In this document: in pieces, positions 36,329-49,205 of the stretch
Layout: the number at the start of each line of letters is the position of its first letter
How positions within the stretch are numbered: position 1 is the first letter of the stretch
Assembly (NCBI GenBank): GCA_026008535.1
Contig: BRKX01000003.1
Coordinates: forward strand, 26,774,001-26,838,000
Origin: Perilla frutescens
Taxonomy: Eukaryota > Streptophyta > Magnoliopsida > Lamiales > Lamiaceae
Direction: 5' to 3'
Length of the DNA: 64,000 bases
Notes under the pieces: model-generated
The model's database searches: none
What the model was told of the DNA's origin: nothing
The model's input: the letters and a program-made list of their open reading frames with translations, nothing else
Translations under genes and position numbers: made by a program

Positions 36329-39300
36329 TCATATGTTGAATTTTGAAGGAACGGTATCAAAGTCATCGAAATCGAATCTCTGCCGCTCCCTCCCAACCTG
36401 AATAGACAAAACAACCAAATAAATAGATGGAGTTTCGTTTCAAGGAAACAAAATAACTTAGCAACACAAAAGAAAAGGGAAGACGAATTATGTACCTTTC
36501 CAAGGTAAGAAGAGTCGCATGACATAATTTCATTCATGTTTGTTAGTTTCTTAGAGAGCATCATAATCCTGAAACAGAGGTTAACAGCAGACATCAGAGG
36601 TGATTTGAAAAACATTATACCAATTCATTCGTGTCTAATAATCATAATCTAGCCGATGCGACCTAAATTTTAGATAAACTTCCTATATAAATCTGTAGCA
36701 TTCACAAGTTATTACTTTAGACATTAGGATCCAAAAGAGCCACAAAGTATAGAGATTCAGAAGATATCCCTAATTTCCGGCCCAACCAGGACTGCTTACT
36801 TTCTTATTACTAAGTTTTTAAATAACATAGGTACCTCTGGATTGAGAAGTCGAGGTGTTCAATCATCTCACAGGTTTTGTATTGTTCGGGGTCCTCAAGG
36901 AATCTGACCATACCATCCTTCTGGTTGATTGTAGCATAAATGTCACCCTCTTGAATCTATATCCAGAAAGAAATAATATCATCAGATAAAACAAATTTCC
37001 AGTGAATTCCCAAACAAGGTGAGCACGTCATGCTTAGACTTACCATTTGAAGTACATGCATCTCAGCCTCTTTTGGACTATTTAATTGAACCGTATTAGC
37101 TATGTCTTGGAGGGACAGAGTCAGGTACGTCTGAGTCAACCTCTGAATATTGCGTTTATACATTGATGACACCACTTGCTTCACCAACCCAAGATTCTTG
37201 TCCTGGAAGTTGTTGAAGAACTCATGTCAAGACTTAAATGGAAGCACCAGAATGAAGAACTTCAATGCAATTTATGCATTCTCCTAACGATGAAAAAGGC
37301 TTACGCTTTCAAACTTGTCCCTGTTTGCCAGCACACAGTTCTCAAGCTCTGATACTCTACCAGTGCTATAGCTATTTACCAACTCAAGGTAGGGCTGCTC
37401 AAAAAACAAAATGTATAACAATGAGATGAATATAACAACTGGAAGATAAGCAATAACACCAAATATGAAGGATGCATAAGGAACTTATATTATTATAAAA
37501 GAGCTCATAAGAATGACAGCAATATCAGAGACGGGCAGATAAAATTGACCCACAATAAAAATCCAGCCACTAAAACACCAATGTCCCATTGCTTGGAGAA
37601 AATTGATAAAGAATATCATGTTAATCCCAGATCAGATGTATTTGAAGCAGCCTACCAGAACGAGTTGAAGCATATAACAGAGTTGCGCTAGTTGTTTCAA
37701 ATTAAAAGTCTGCACATGACAAGTCAGCCCTCTTTCCTAAATCTCTCTCGTTTCTTTAAAAAACTCATTGGTCAGATTAGTGCATTAATCTATATTGGCT
37801 TGAATGAGTATTGGTTTCATGCAATGGTCATTGATAATTGAAGATTCCAAGTAATTCTTATCAAGAAAGTAAGCCTCCATGCTTTAGACATTAGGATTTC
37901 CAAAAGAGAGTATCAACATGAATGTCCATGAGAAGATAAATTCAATGCTGCTTCACCAAGTAAACAATAGCAAACACCAAATGAACTGAACGTCTAATGC
38001 CCTTGCAATAAAGGAAAACTGGTTCCCAGAAAGATACCGGAGAAAAGTTTTTCAGATTCCTTTGAGCAGCTGATGAAGTATACTTGGGAAAACTAGTCGC
38101 GAACTGCCATCAAGATCAAACACAGATAAGAAATAAACTTAATCAATTTCACAGGCTGAGGACAAATAGCCAACAAAAGTATTTCAAATAAGGCACTTAG
38201 CAAAACAGTAAAGAGTTAAAGCTATTGAACAACTGGAGTGAGATATATTACAAGAAAGATTTTCAAACATAGTCCTCGTGCTATTATTGAGGAAACGGAC
38301 ACTTCAACATTATAAAAACCAAAAGTAAAAGTTCGCCAAATTACTGGAGTGGGGAATATTACAATAATGATATCTCAATATGTTCAAGTACCAAAACTTT
38401 TGATACTATACAATGGCAGATGCTTGATTTTAGATTTTCTTTGAGGAGCGGATAGCTGGTAGGTACAAAACTAGATGAGTTTAAATCAAGTTATGAGTGT
38501 AAACAAAGAGGATTTCTCACATGTTCACTTCAGTAGTATGTCTAACTTTAACATAACATTTAAGGCAAAAGAACATTTTCACTCAAACTGAGGCCATTTT
38601 CACACTTTGCAACCTGGTCCTCTTTATTCTGGACAAAATATGCATCATACATCAATTATTAAGGTTATTTTTGTCCTTTTAAGAGTTATAATTGATGTCT
38701 TTCCCACATGAAGCGGGTGTGGTTGAATAAAACATGCATATAAGTGAGCTAGACCAATGTGAAGGTGACTTTGACACTAATTGTTCAAATGCCTTCATAA
38801 TTTTGGATTTTAAGCTCATGCGTACTTTTCACATATATTAAAATAGATAGGAATTAGGAACTAACTATCAATCATGAAATGACAAAATTAACTTAAGTGA
38901 TAGGTACACTACACGAATTTTGGCCAAAACAAAAGTTCAAGAATTCAAGTTGCAAATTGTTACAAAAAAATACACTGCAACTATCATAGTTTGCGTAGAA
39001 AAGTGTATTTTTTGGTAACATAACTGCCTCCCACCCCCCAACCAATCTGCCATTGCTCTTAAAGGCAGACTTCTAAAGTACCAATTTGTAACATAAAAGC
39101 AACAAAGTTAATGGTACAAGCATAAATTTACATCATACATCAACATACCTGTCCAAGGTGAATGAGAGAAACTAAAATGTATTTTTTGTACGCTTCAACT
39201 GCTATAGCACTAATAATGGGCATAGGTGCTGTTACAACCTGAAAACCAACAAAGATTAAAATAATCAAAGTTTAGGGCAAAGTTATAACACCAGTACATT

Positions 39301-40554
39301 ATATAACTAAGAATCTAACAGAAATTATTAGGTAAAAGAAATTACAGCAAATTTACATACATTGTGTAAGAGCTCTAAGGCTTTGCGAAACTGCTTTTGT
39401 CCTATGCAAATCATACCCCTAAAATTATCCCAAATATCAATTCATGTATCAGTAAATTTCAGTAAAATCATCATTAAGAATAATAAAATATAGAAAAGGA
39501 AAAAGAAACAACTTACCCATAATAACAATATAAAAAAAGATCACGAGGCTGTTCAACCTCAAACACGTCATCTTCCAAAACAGAAAGGCCTGGTTTATAG
39601 CACTTCGACAACAAACACAGAAGCAGAAAGTCAGGGTGTAAAGTTGTCAATTGTTCAGTGGACAACTGAAGTTTGCGTATAGCTGTCAGTAATGGAGCCA
39701 CACCACGCATGGGATCTTCAAGCAACATAACTTGTTCCTTCAACCTTCTACAAATCGATACAACTGCAAGTCCAAAGGCCACCAAAATCTCGAAATCAGT
39801 AAGAAAACAACTATCAAATTATAACTAAGCATTTTATGGAGAAAATGGCTACATCTATCAGGCGCCAAACGAATTTGCTCTGTAGAACACACGTTGATGA
39901 ACCTGGCTACAGAAAGCACGAGCTCATTCGATTGATCTTTTGATATTGGAGTAGACGTGCATGCCTCTCTGGTACGCAACATTTAAAGAAAAACATTAGA
40001 ACAAACAATAGATACAACTTACCCCAAACAAAATCCCACGCAGTTCAACTTCTACGGTTCTAACACAATGATAAATCAAATAGCTAGAAGAAATTAGAAA
40101 ACAGATTCTATAAAAATACTGCCGGCATGAAACAACAAATGCATAACGTAATAAACAAAGCCAACGTTTCTTCTAATAATCACGCGATTACAGAAAGAAA
40201 AGAAAAAAAAAATTAGAAGAAATTTCCATCGACAAATAAACCCTAGTTCACAAATTCCACACAATTCTCAATAAATTAAAACCAATAATAAGAAAATAAA
40301 ATAAAACTAGGAGTACGAAATTGAAGTCGTTGCAGTGAAAAGGAGCGTGATTAGGAAAGGAATGTTTACAAAATGTAGAGATAGCCAAGGGAATGTATGG
40401 AGGGATCGAGTTCGGTGAGCAGAGGAGCAAGGCGAGTGGACTCAGTGCGGAGCAAATCATCGGACTGTTTCAAGTAGTTGCGTAGCTGAGTTAACTCGCC
40501 GATGTTGCCGGACAACCCTTGGATTTGAGCCACCAGCGATTCTACTGAGTTCAT
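36329..40554 (-). CDS. CSN3: COP9 signalosome complex subunit 3, complete, 11 coding exons
   Basis: CSN3 is a PCI-domain subunit of the nuclear COP9 signalosome, which removes NEDD8 from cullin-RING ubiquitin ligases and underlies photomorphogenesis and hormone signalling. Exons: 40370-40554, 39853-39968, 39517-39763, 39361-39418, 39149-39238, 38038-38103, 37305-37394, 37044-37202, 36835-36956, 36496-36568, 36329-36397. All introns are GT...AG, the frame is continuous and the sum is 1,275 nt (424 codons plus TGA), close to the known plant length (about 425-430). Landmarks: MNSVESLVAQIQGLSG, IHSLGYLYILEACTS, TTLHPDFLLLCLLSKCYK, VEAYKKYILVSLIHLGQ, the PCI core RLTQTYLTLSLQDIANTVQL and INQKDGMVRFLEDPEQY, and the C-terminus VGRERQRFDFDDFDTVPSKF. 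An upstream in-frame ATG at 40,566 would add MNLN; I chose 40,554 because MNSVE matches other plants. It appears intact. Confidence 0.97.
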
Positions 40555-40817
40555 GTTCAGATTCATCGACTCAATCTTCTTTCCCCCTTAGTTTATATAC
40601 GATATTTTTTCAGGCTAATTATTAATAAGAAAATTTAGAAATAATTTAACCCAGTAACATAGAATTGAACGTGGACTTGTTATGTTGGGCTTGGGCCGCC
40701 CTCTTTTTAATCTTTGATTATTGGGCCGAACCAAAGTTACATTTTTATGATTTTAGGGCAATTATATTCATAGTCCCAGTTTTATCCTCTATTAACTTCA
40801 TATTTAATTAAATTAAA
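40555..40817 (-). promoter_or_regulatory. Short CSN3 upstream region bounded by a Helitron
   Basis: Only about 260 bp separate the CSN3 ATG from the Helitron 3' terminus at 40,818. The region holds the 5' UTR, two TTGGGC(T/C)-type motifs around 40,685-40,730 (GTTGGGCTTGGGCCGCC and TTGGGCCG, i.e. GGGCC/TGGGC elements common in promoters of plant housekeeping genes) and AT-rich sequence. Promoter assignment is inference from position and these motifs. Confidence 0.5.
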
Positions 40818-41079
40818 CTAGTCTACCGCTCAGTGCAATGCACGGCGACAGATGTATAACTAATTTAAATAGTATGACATATAAATAGTTAGTTAGTAAA
40901 TAAAAATAAAAATTTCAAAATATTATCCATGATCAAACATTCAAATCACATATTTAAAGTTCTATTTATTAGTATATATTAGTTTTTCAAAAGATAAAAA
41001 TCAATATAAATTATAAATGCCCCAAAGCATAATATAAATAAATATCATAAATTCAAAACATATTAACATTTCAAAGATT

Positions 41080-43406
41080 CTAGAAAACTTTTTTGCACAC
41101 CATGTGTTGTTGTACATGAACATGTGTTGTTGTACATGAACTGTTGTTGTTGTTGTTGTTGTTGTCTGTATCACACATTAAGATTTTCAATCCACCGCGA
41201 CTTCTTACTCTGGAAACAACAACATAAAATTGAACATGAGAGAAAATTGGTTTCTTTAGAAAAAGTCTCACATATAACATCGTTTGTCCCTAACTTTTGT
41301 TAATTCTCATGGCATACAAAACAATCATAGAGAATTGTCTTCGCTGAAACTTGAAATGAATGTGTGGATCCGATGGCATGTGACATTCTGGGAATGAAGA
41401 CCTTTTAGCTCGAGTTAGTTACAATCAATATCTTAGCCCTCAGAACATGGTTACCAAGACGGGTAACAATCAAACGTGTTCTGTTGCATAGCCCAAGGGA
41501 GTGGTTAATGTTTCTTACTAACATAACTAATATTCCAACCTTCATATTTAGTTCGTGGTTTGGTAAACAAGAACACTTCAATCCATTCAGAAATTCAGGT
41601 GTGTGTACATTATTAAGAACATCAAGAATTCCATCGGAGTTGCATGTGTTGTCTGAACATAAATATACCTTACTATCAGATTGATTCATGAAAATTATGA
41701 AATGATTTATTGAATCAACAACATCAAGTGTTGGAGCCAGAATGGCCCTCTCATGCAGATAAGACAAATCACAAAAAAGCAATTGATGAAGATGGATATA
41801 TACTGTTAATGATAGATGCAATAGGGTCACCTAAAAATCTAAGATGAATGTCGTTCAGTATTTCAATGGTAACATGTCCATCATTTGTACCACCAAACAG
41901 ACCGTCACCTAAGGCAACAACTCAATTTGAAATTCTTTGTAGTTCATTTCCTTCAACCTCATAATTCATAGACCACGATCTCATGTTCTTAGTTAACCTC
42001 AATACTTTCACATTTCACATATATATGAAGAATTGATACTTACATTGACAATGTCTTGTCTGCTACCTCTAGGTATGACTGACATTATATATCTAAAGTC
42101 TCCACCAAATACAATGGTTTTACCTCAAAAAGGTAAATTATAACTGGATGTATTGTCCAATTGTATTATGTCTCTCAAAGTTTTCTCCAAAACTTCAAAA
42201 CAATATTTGTGGATCATATGCGCTTCATCTCATATTATAAGTTTACACATCACAAGAAGTTCATCGAGGGGACTTTCTCGTTCGATGTTGCACACTGAAT
42301 CTTCATTAGGACCTATGGAATAGCAAATCGAGAATGCACAATTCTCCCACAAGGCAATAACAAAAATGTTATCCCACTTGAAACAACATTCAATACTATA
42401 TCTCATTTTGATTTTACTGTAGCAGATAATGTTTTTCAAACAAAAGTTTTACAAGTCCCCCTGTAAATTACCATACACAAAAAAACACACCACCAGAATC
42501 TAATTAAATTTTTTTGTGGTTGTGCCGTACACACGACGTTGTTCATCTGTGAGGTTCTTCAATAAGGAGACATGTTCTAATGGTGTCTGAGATCGATCAT
42601 AATGAAACTCATCATTTATCATACTATTACCAATCTAACACAATAATTATTCTTCATGATACGACATTTCATTGAATGCTCGAAGACTGCTACCACACCG
42701 TAGTAATTTTTTTCAGTCAACTTAGGATCATCCAAAAACTAATAAGATTTGAAAATAATTAAATATATAGGTATAAAGCTAAGAATCATACAATTTTATT
42801 TTCACAGTTATGTAAAAATTAATTGTTAATAATAAATATAGTACTTGGAACATGGAGTACTTTGCGTTGTTAATAAGAACATCATCAGATAAATAAATTA
42901 TCCCAAACAGCCTCTGGTCTAGTCATGGAGTTAGCAGTGATTAATTTAGCAAACAAATGTCTTACTGACCGCGCAGAACCCCATCGACTTGCCTTAGTAA
43001 TTCTATCAATATACTCTTTATCATCGTCCAACAAACCCAATGCATAACATGCATATGTCACGGAAAGAATTGTATTGTATACCATTCATGCATCTTATAT
43101 CTTCAAAACATGTCGGTCTACGTACAATGTTTAGGAGTAATTTCAGATAGTACATCTCACCACTGCTTGTATGAATATAATCGATTCTACTAATAGAAAG
43201 TCCTTTTTTCTCTCGAAAGCCACTCCCGACTTGACTGTTTCTAGACAAACTTAGTTGAAAATTAAAAATATGTTAACTTCCTCGTATGTGGATACTTTTT
43301 ATTTGTCTAAAACCATGCAAGGAACATACTCTGACTAACAGTGGGATGATTAACAATATTTTTGAGCACATCATTGTCCGATAAAAATATCTCCTACTCG
43401 TGAGGC
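41080..43406 (-). pseudogene. Helitron helicase, C-terminal half (Pif1-like), broken
   Basis: Minus-strand remnants in order. MFLAWF, TNKKYPHTRKLTY and YIHTSSGEMYYLKLLLNIV (43,021-43,330) then ALGLLDDDKEYID (43,050) are the segment before the helicase. Motif-Ia-like SSGITFLLLPCGR and HSRF lie near 42,340-42,400 in one frame, and LLVMCKLIIWDEA (Walker B DE) near 42,230 in another. VVFGGDFR-like sequence is near 42,090. ERAILAPTLDVVDSIN and RNINHSLGLCNRTRL follow at 41,405-41,760, then FSHVQFYVVVSRVRSRGGLK near 41,170-41,230. The Walker A site is damaged (a GGLVKL-like remnant near 42,450). Several frameshifts and stops exclude function. Confidence 0.88.
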
Positions 43407-43411
43407 AAATG

Positions 43412-44791
43412 TGACCACTATTTTCTTATAAGCAGTAAAAATATCTGCAAGTGTATGGTATAATTGTAGACAATAGTGAGCACGAGTATCGTGTCCACAT
43501 GGATTATGATGGCAAATAACAATATGAGTATTAAAACATAGAGACATCATTAAGATTTAGATACTCAAATAATTAAACAGAGAATATTAATAACTACTCC
43601 AAAAGCAAAAAACAAAAAAAAAACAATTAATTAAAATAACTAATTAAAACTATTAATGAAAACAATGGATTCTGGAGGAGAGTTCTCACATTGGCTTTTA
43701 TAATTGATTTATTGACTACTTAACCTTATTTAATTTATCAATGGTGGAAAATCACTAAACGATTATCAGATTGTTCTCACGAACACATGTTAAAACATAG
43801 AAACAAATGAGCATGCACTTCATTTAGTCAGTTCTTCGCACACGTCTTCACTCATAATAAGGCCCACTAAGATTATAATTCTTATGCAACACTTGTTCAC
43901 TTGATCGATCCTTACAAGCATCACATAAATTGATTCTCATTTTTTATCCCACTAAATTAATTAGTCGTTGATGAGATTGATCAAATTAATTAGTTTGCAT
44001 ACATATACTGCTGCAATCAACATACACATGAATAATCTAAACTAGAAAACTAAATACCCATTGATAATCGAAAAATATATCTCAATAAATCAAACCATGA
44101 AATGCAATGCAGTTACATATCCTAGAATCTAACAAAACAATTACCTAAACATAATTAAATAGAAAGAATAAAAATAAAACATGGTAAACAAAATATTATT
44201 CAATATACTAAAGGATCTATAATCTTCAATCTTGACGTAGCCAAAATCTTTACTTCTCTGAGTCTCTATTGTACCTCCATAATTTTATTCATTTTTGTAC
44301 CACTTCGTTTACATCTTTTGTTCATTTTTTTCACACATTTTCTAATGAGTTGGGGGTGTTTATAATGTTGGAGGAAGCACTATAGTTAAAAACAAGCCTT
44401 AAGTTGAGAAAAAACCTTAAAAAAAATCCCTTGTAGGATCTGTCTGGGTCGACGGGTCGACCTACATATGCAAAACAAACAAACAAATAGTATTTTCTAC
44501 TGGACTTCGGTTTCTCGCAAGCTTTGCGCTTTAAATCCGGTCTGACGACATTAATTAAGTAATTAATTATTCCCAAAAGCCTAATTGAACCTCCTTTAAC
44601 TCTCAAGCACATATTTGATCATTTTGTATCAAACAATAATCAAATTCACCACTATTACTGTAAAACTCACAAATACATCAAAAATCCCAAATGATAACAT
44701 ATTGAGCACTAAAGCTATGAAAATTAGATAATTTACCAACCTAAACATCATCAATTCATATTTAAAACTTGTGTAAAATATATGGCTACCA
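43412..44791. mobile_element. Solo LTR 3, 1,380 bp, inserted in the Helitron reading frame
   Basis: Starts TGACCACTATTTTC, ends GGCTACCA, flanked by the 5-bp duplication AAATG (43,407-43,411 and 44,792-44,796). Removing it with one TSD copy brings the Helitron codons on either side (FHL and PHE, positions 44,797 down and 43,406 down) into one frame, which confirms both boundaries. It has no internal domain. A CGAGTATCGTGTCCACATGGA-like stretch near 43,483 (interrupted here by description only) is reminiscent of gypsy LTR or leader sequence, but I do not assign a family. Unrelated to solo LTRs 1 and 2. Confidence 0.85.
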
Positions 44792-44796
44792 AAATG

Positions 44797-44834
44797 AAAA
44801 CATAGACACTCCATTGGTGGATCCCTATAGTGAA
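44797..44834 (-). pseudogene. 38-bp Helitron coding sliver trapped between two LTR insertions
   Basis: Between the TSD of solo LTR 3 and the 3' LTR of the copia element remains a short piece of the Helitron frame, reading (on the minus strand) YRDPPMECLCFH-like sequence. It continues the frame that ends GFDIH beyond 61,655 and joins the LPHE frame below 43,406. This sliver proves that both insertions hit the same Helitron ORF. Confidence 0.85.
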
Positions 44835-46447
44835 TGTTGGTCTCGGACGAGTTGATATCAGTTTAGAGGGGGGGTGAATAAACTGATTAAAACTTTTACT
44901 TCAATTGCGGAATAATAAGGGTCATTGACTCGCTTAGAAACTTATCTATGCACAATTTAACTAAGTGATTTGGGCAACTTGAATGCAGATTGTGTGAGCT
45001 TGTGTACAGTTCAGAGATATGCAATTAATCAAAACAGTACAACACACAAATGATTTATAGAGGTTCGAAGTCTCAAACTCCTACGTCCTCTATTCCTTCT
45101 GCAGAAGGGCAACTTCACTATATAACTTGAGTTTCTTTACAAATTACATAATGAATGACAGTTGGCTGAACCTGGTAACTGCTCGCTACCTCAGCGGGTC
45201 GACGACTCACACTTGAAGTCCCTAACTGCTCACTAGGAAGGTAGGTGCTATTGACATCTTTACAAGATTTTAGATCTCTTTCGATCTTCAAGAGGTTAGT
45301 CTTGAACAGAGGGGTATCAACTGATGTGCTCCTTCAATTCAGCTGAGTAGTTGATCGTTGTATTGCTGAAACTGAGAAGGCTGCCTTGGCTGGTTTATCA
45401 ACAGCTGGCTGAATGCTTTGACTCTTTGAATTGTTCTTCTCAGTCGGACTCTCGCAGTTTTTAGCAAATGCTGAACTTGAGCTAGGAGGTAGAAAGAAAG
45501 TTCTGCTTGAATAAAGGTTTCAAGAATAAGTATTGTGAAAAGTCTGGGAGGCAAGAGTTGTTCAAAAATTTGATTCACTCGTCTTTTATAGAGGAGTGAT
45601 TTTATGACCATTGAGTTCCATTGATCAATGGCTCTGGTGATTCATCAATGGCAGATGGTCTTTATTGATCGTTGGAGCTTTTGATTCAAGTAGCCATTGC
45701 TTTTCCAATTGATCTTTATTGGATGTTTAATTCCAAGATCTCCGTTGAAGCATTTATTCCAAGATACGCTGGTTGAGTAATAACTTCCAGGGTTCTCTGG
45801 CTAGCAGTTCTGAACTTGTCAGTTCAGTTTGGTTGTTACTCTAGTTGGCAGTTTTGAGCTTATCAGCTCAGTTTGGCTATTGCTCCAGTTGGCAGTTCTA
45901 AGCTTGTCAGCTCAGTTTGACTATTGCTCTAGTTGGCAGTTCTGAGCTTCTTCCTCCAGTTCGGCTGAGCTCAAGTTCTTTTTTACTAGCTTGTCAGTTT
46001 GACTAATCATTCTTAAGCTTTTTTGTCAGCTTGACTGATCACAAGCTGGCTGACTTCAGTTCTGGTCTTTAGTTGATTTGTCTGTACACTTTAGTTTGGC
46101 CATCAGTTGGATACTTCCAGTCTTTCAGTTTGAACTGATCTCGTATCAGTTCCTTCAGTCTAGTTGATTCTTTTCTCCTCAGCTCAGCTGACTTAGCTAT
46201 CAGTTTGTTTCGACTGGTTCGACTCTTTGAATCCACAACTGAATTGAGTTTTGACTGGTTGACATATCCTCCCAGCTGGTAGACCATGCTTCCAGTTTGG
46301 TTGACTTCAACTTCAATTGAGTTCCTCTTTTATGCTCTGGATTGGTCAGCTCAGATCTACAGCTTGAATTTTAGTTAGTTTTTCATTGATAGTTTTGACA
46401 TCTCATCAAAACCTTTTCTAGAGGTTCCTTGATAGTTTTTCCTAACA
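44835..46447 (-). repeat. 3' LTR of the Sirevirus-like element (1,613 bp)
   Basis: Pairs with 60,084-61,650. It is 46 bp longer, mainly because of one extra unit of a ~46-bp tandem repeat (CTCCAGTTGGCAGTTCTGAG type) around 45,840-45,950: three units here, two in the other LTR. Small unrelated ORFs in it are not genes. Confidence 0.95.
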
Positions 46448-46929
46448 ATTTTCCCCTTTTTGATGATGTCAAAACCTTGTCAATGATGATGGAAAAACTG
46501 TAAAAGTTCGTTTGATAGACATGCTGTAATTTTCTTAGGCAAATTTTTGAAATCAGAGCATGTTAGAACATTAAATTCAAGTATCAGAGCATTCATGAAA
46601 TTCAAGCATCAGAGCATTCAAAATATATTTTCATTTTAGTCATGCTTTCATTTTGAGTAATTAGTGCATGATTGTCCGAGTATCAGAGCATTCAAAATTC
46701 ATGTATTAGAGTTTATTCTCATTTAGGCATGTAATAGAGCAAGTATAAAGTATGGATCAAAATCATATCAAATGATATGTTGAAAGCAAGTTAGAACTAC
46801 TTCTCTTCTTTGAATGCTTCATGTCTTCCTACTTGATTCTCCTCTTTCTTGAGCTCCAAATTTTCTCCAACCTTCCCCCTGAAGCTGAGCTGCTTCCCCC
46901 TCATGATGTATTTCTCTTTGGATTTGATT
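46448..46929 (-). promoter_or_regulatory. Polypurine tract and repeat-rich 3' leader of the element
   Basis: On the minus strand AAAAAGGGGAAAA (46,449-46,461) lies two bases before the 3' LTR: the plus-strand primer site. Two more G-rich purine stretches (GAGGGGGAAG near 46,896 and CAGGGGGAAG near 46,873) give the multiple-PPT look reported for Sireviruses. Between them TCAGAGCATTCA recurs near 46,583, 46,609 and 46,682. Confidence 0.75.
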
Positions 46930-48518
46930 CTAAAGAGTTAAGTTTTCATCATCATACTTTCCATCTTCTCCCTTTTTGGCATCATCCAAAAGTTGGGGTG
47001 GATCGCACGATGGTATTGCGAGATTTGGCAAGAATGTGAAAGCAGTTGCCAAATTGTCATCATGGACTAAGGGAACTGAAGGAATTGGCATGGGCAAGGA
47101 GAACCATGCATAGGCTTCTTCAGTTGTCATGAACTGACCATGATCAGTGTGTTGAGAGAGTTCTTGCTCTCTAAAGTCCATGGAGGCCAAGCTGGTGAAG
47201 ATCTCATCGGTTGTAGTGATTGGTGGATCATCGAGAAATAGAGTGCAGAAAGAGTTGGCTGGGTCGTTGTCGGAAAGAGGAGCGTCAGCTGGTACACTAA
47301 ACTGGATTCTTTTGATCATCAAATCCATTATCTCCAAAAGAGCGTTAGCGGTGAGGAGAGTGGATGGTTCATCCATTGTCTACTCCATTCTTCTTCGTTG
47401 ATCCAAAAGAGGGATCCACGAGTGTTGATGAGCTGGAACATTGTGGCCTCATCGAGTTAGAATCGCCAGATGTGGTGCTGGAGGTACCATTTCAGTTGCT
47501 CGAATAGGGAGGGATCGGTGCCCTCAATGAGACCGAAGCAGCTTCTCAGCTGATGGTCTAGAACTGCCTCAAACTCAACCTCAATTGTGTCGCGATGGAC
47601 TAAGGGTAGAGGTTGTGAGCTGGCTAGTATTGTAGACTGATCACTCAGTCTAGAGAGGGGCTCATTCTCAATCATCAGCTGCCGTTCTTCTAAGGAGCTG
47701 GCATGGACGACCACCAGTTGCTTTCCACGACTTGAGTCGGGAGTTCCTGGTTGGTAGGATCTTTTTGAGATTGGATTGCAATAGATGGTAGGGAGCATGT
47801 CCCTTCGTTTGATTGGTTCACCAGTTGGAATGATCTCATCAAACTGGCTTTGAATGATGTGGCTTATGCGACTCATAAATCCAACCTTTTCTTGGAACGA
47901 GCCAGTTGATGGATCATATTTTGCTCGCTCAACATTTGCTCATAGTTGAGCAAGAATAAAAGAGGCCCAATCGGCTTTACACCCGAAGTAGAGAGCAACC
48001 ATTAGACGGGCTTTGACGTCCGAGAATTGGACTGTCTCAAAGTTCCCATGCAGGATATGACCGGTGATATCCAGTAGTTGGATGATCTCGTTGGGCAGGC
48101 TTTCCTTCAGCCTGTGTGAGCAGTCATGATGGTGTACGTGAGGATGTTTCCAAAGACCCCACAGTGCATATTTGCACGGTAGTGCCAGTTCCATCACGTT
48201 TGGGCCGTCGCCGGGGAAAAGAAGTGTAGACATCATTGTTGCTTTTGTCACCGTGATCTCTTTGTTCTGGACGGTGGAGATGATGTTGTCCCCAGAGATG
48301 GTTGCGTTGTAGTAGAACTCCGCAACATGGGAAGGTATATTCTTGAGTGGCACAATTATAAAAAATGACAGCAGTCCAGTTTCCTCCAATGGCCTATAAA
48401 TTCTTTGAAAGTTGTCGGAGCCGAGACGTGCGTTAAGATACTCTAGATTAAGAGTCTTATCTTTCTTCAGCTTCTTAATAAACAGATTGGCATCTACCAT
48501 CTGAAATGAAGGCTTCAT
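46930..48518 (-). pseudogene. Accessory module C (third paralogue), broken
   Basis: Third of three tandem related genes between pol and the 3' LTR. It begins MKPSFQMVDANLFIKKLKKD. Shared blocks: an N-terminal region ending VAEFYYNATISG and VTKATMMSTLLFPGDG, then KADWASFILAQL (47,940), then KVGFMSRISHII (47,860-47,895), then SLFEQLKWYLQHHIWRF and FWINEEEW (47,390-47,510). The GADYF block of A and B is missing. Damage: in-frame TGA at about 47,938, TAA at 47,457 and a frameshift near 47,378, after which the frame runs as DEPSTLLTANALLEIMDLM to 46,930. The function is unknown. The N-terminal half resembles, from memory, the Pfam 'putative plant transposon protein' domain found with plant retroelements. 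Confidence 0.75.
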
Positions 48519-49205
48519 TTCTGCAAAAAGATGGTGTTGTTAGATATGCAAGTGTGTAGAGAGAGTTTGTAAGTGATCAAAGCAAGGAGGAGATTGAGTT
48601 TGCCGATGATCGGAGTCTCCATCTCCTTGCATAAATATATTCAGCATAACATGCATTGATCGAGGACACTTGAGTGCTTCTCTTAGCCGATCAGCTATCC
48701 GATTTGATGGATGATTAGCTGAATTAATGATGCATGCACCCCAGCCGTTTGATTGTGATGCAGCTTTATAATCATGTGGTTGAGATGGAGTTATTTTGAA
48801 AATGAGGTAGTTGCCATAAATAGCTAAATATTTTCTGTAGATTTTGCTATTTATATCTCAATAGAAAAATGTATTTATGTTTGCTTCTTTGAAGAGATTA
48901 CTTAATAGCGATACATAGATATTAATGGCAACTTGTGAGAGAGAAGCCTATTTTCAAATTGTAGCTGTTGAATATAATATATGAAATTTTATAATCACAA
49001 TGGTAACAATTTAATTATGATAAGCTTGAGAGGATTAGGAAAACTTATCCGGAGTCAGTTGGGATACAGTCCAACTGATTGGTTTGACGATTCAGCAGTT
49101 GGATGATCAGTTTCATCTTGTTGCCAGTGACAACTATAAGCTGACTGAAGCTCTAACTGATCTAAACTGATCAGTTCATTTGGTCAGCTGCTTGACTTGC
49201 TTGAG
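48519..49205. other. Spacer between modules B and C
   Basis: Non-coding, rich in AACTGA/TCAGTT words (49,050-49,200), probably untranslated sequence or a promoter for module C. No feature resolved. Confidence 0.45.
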
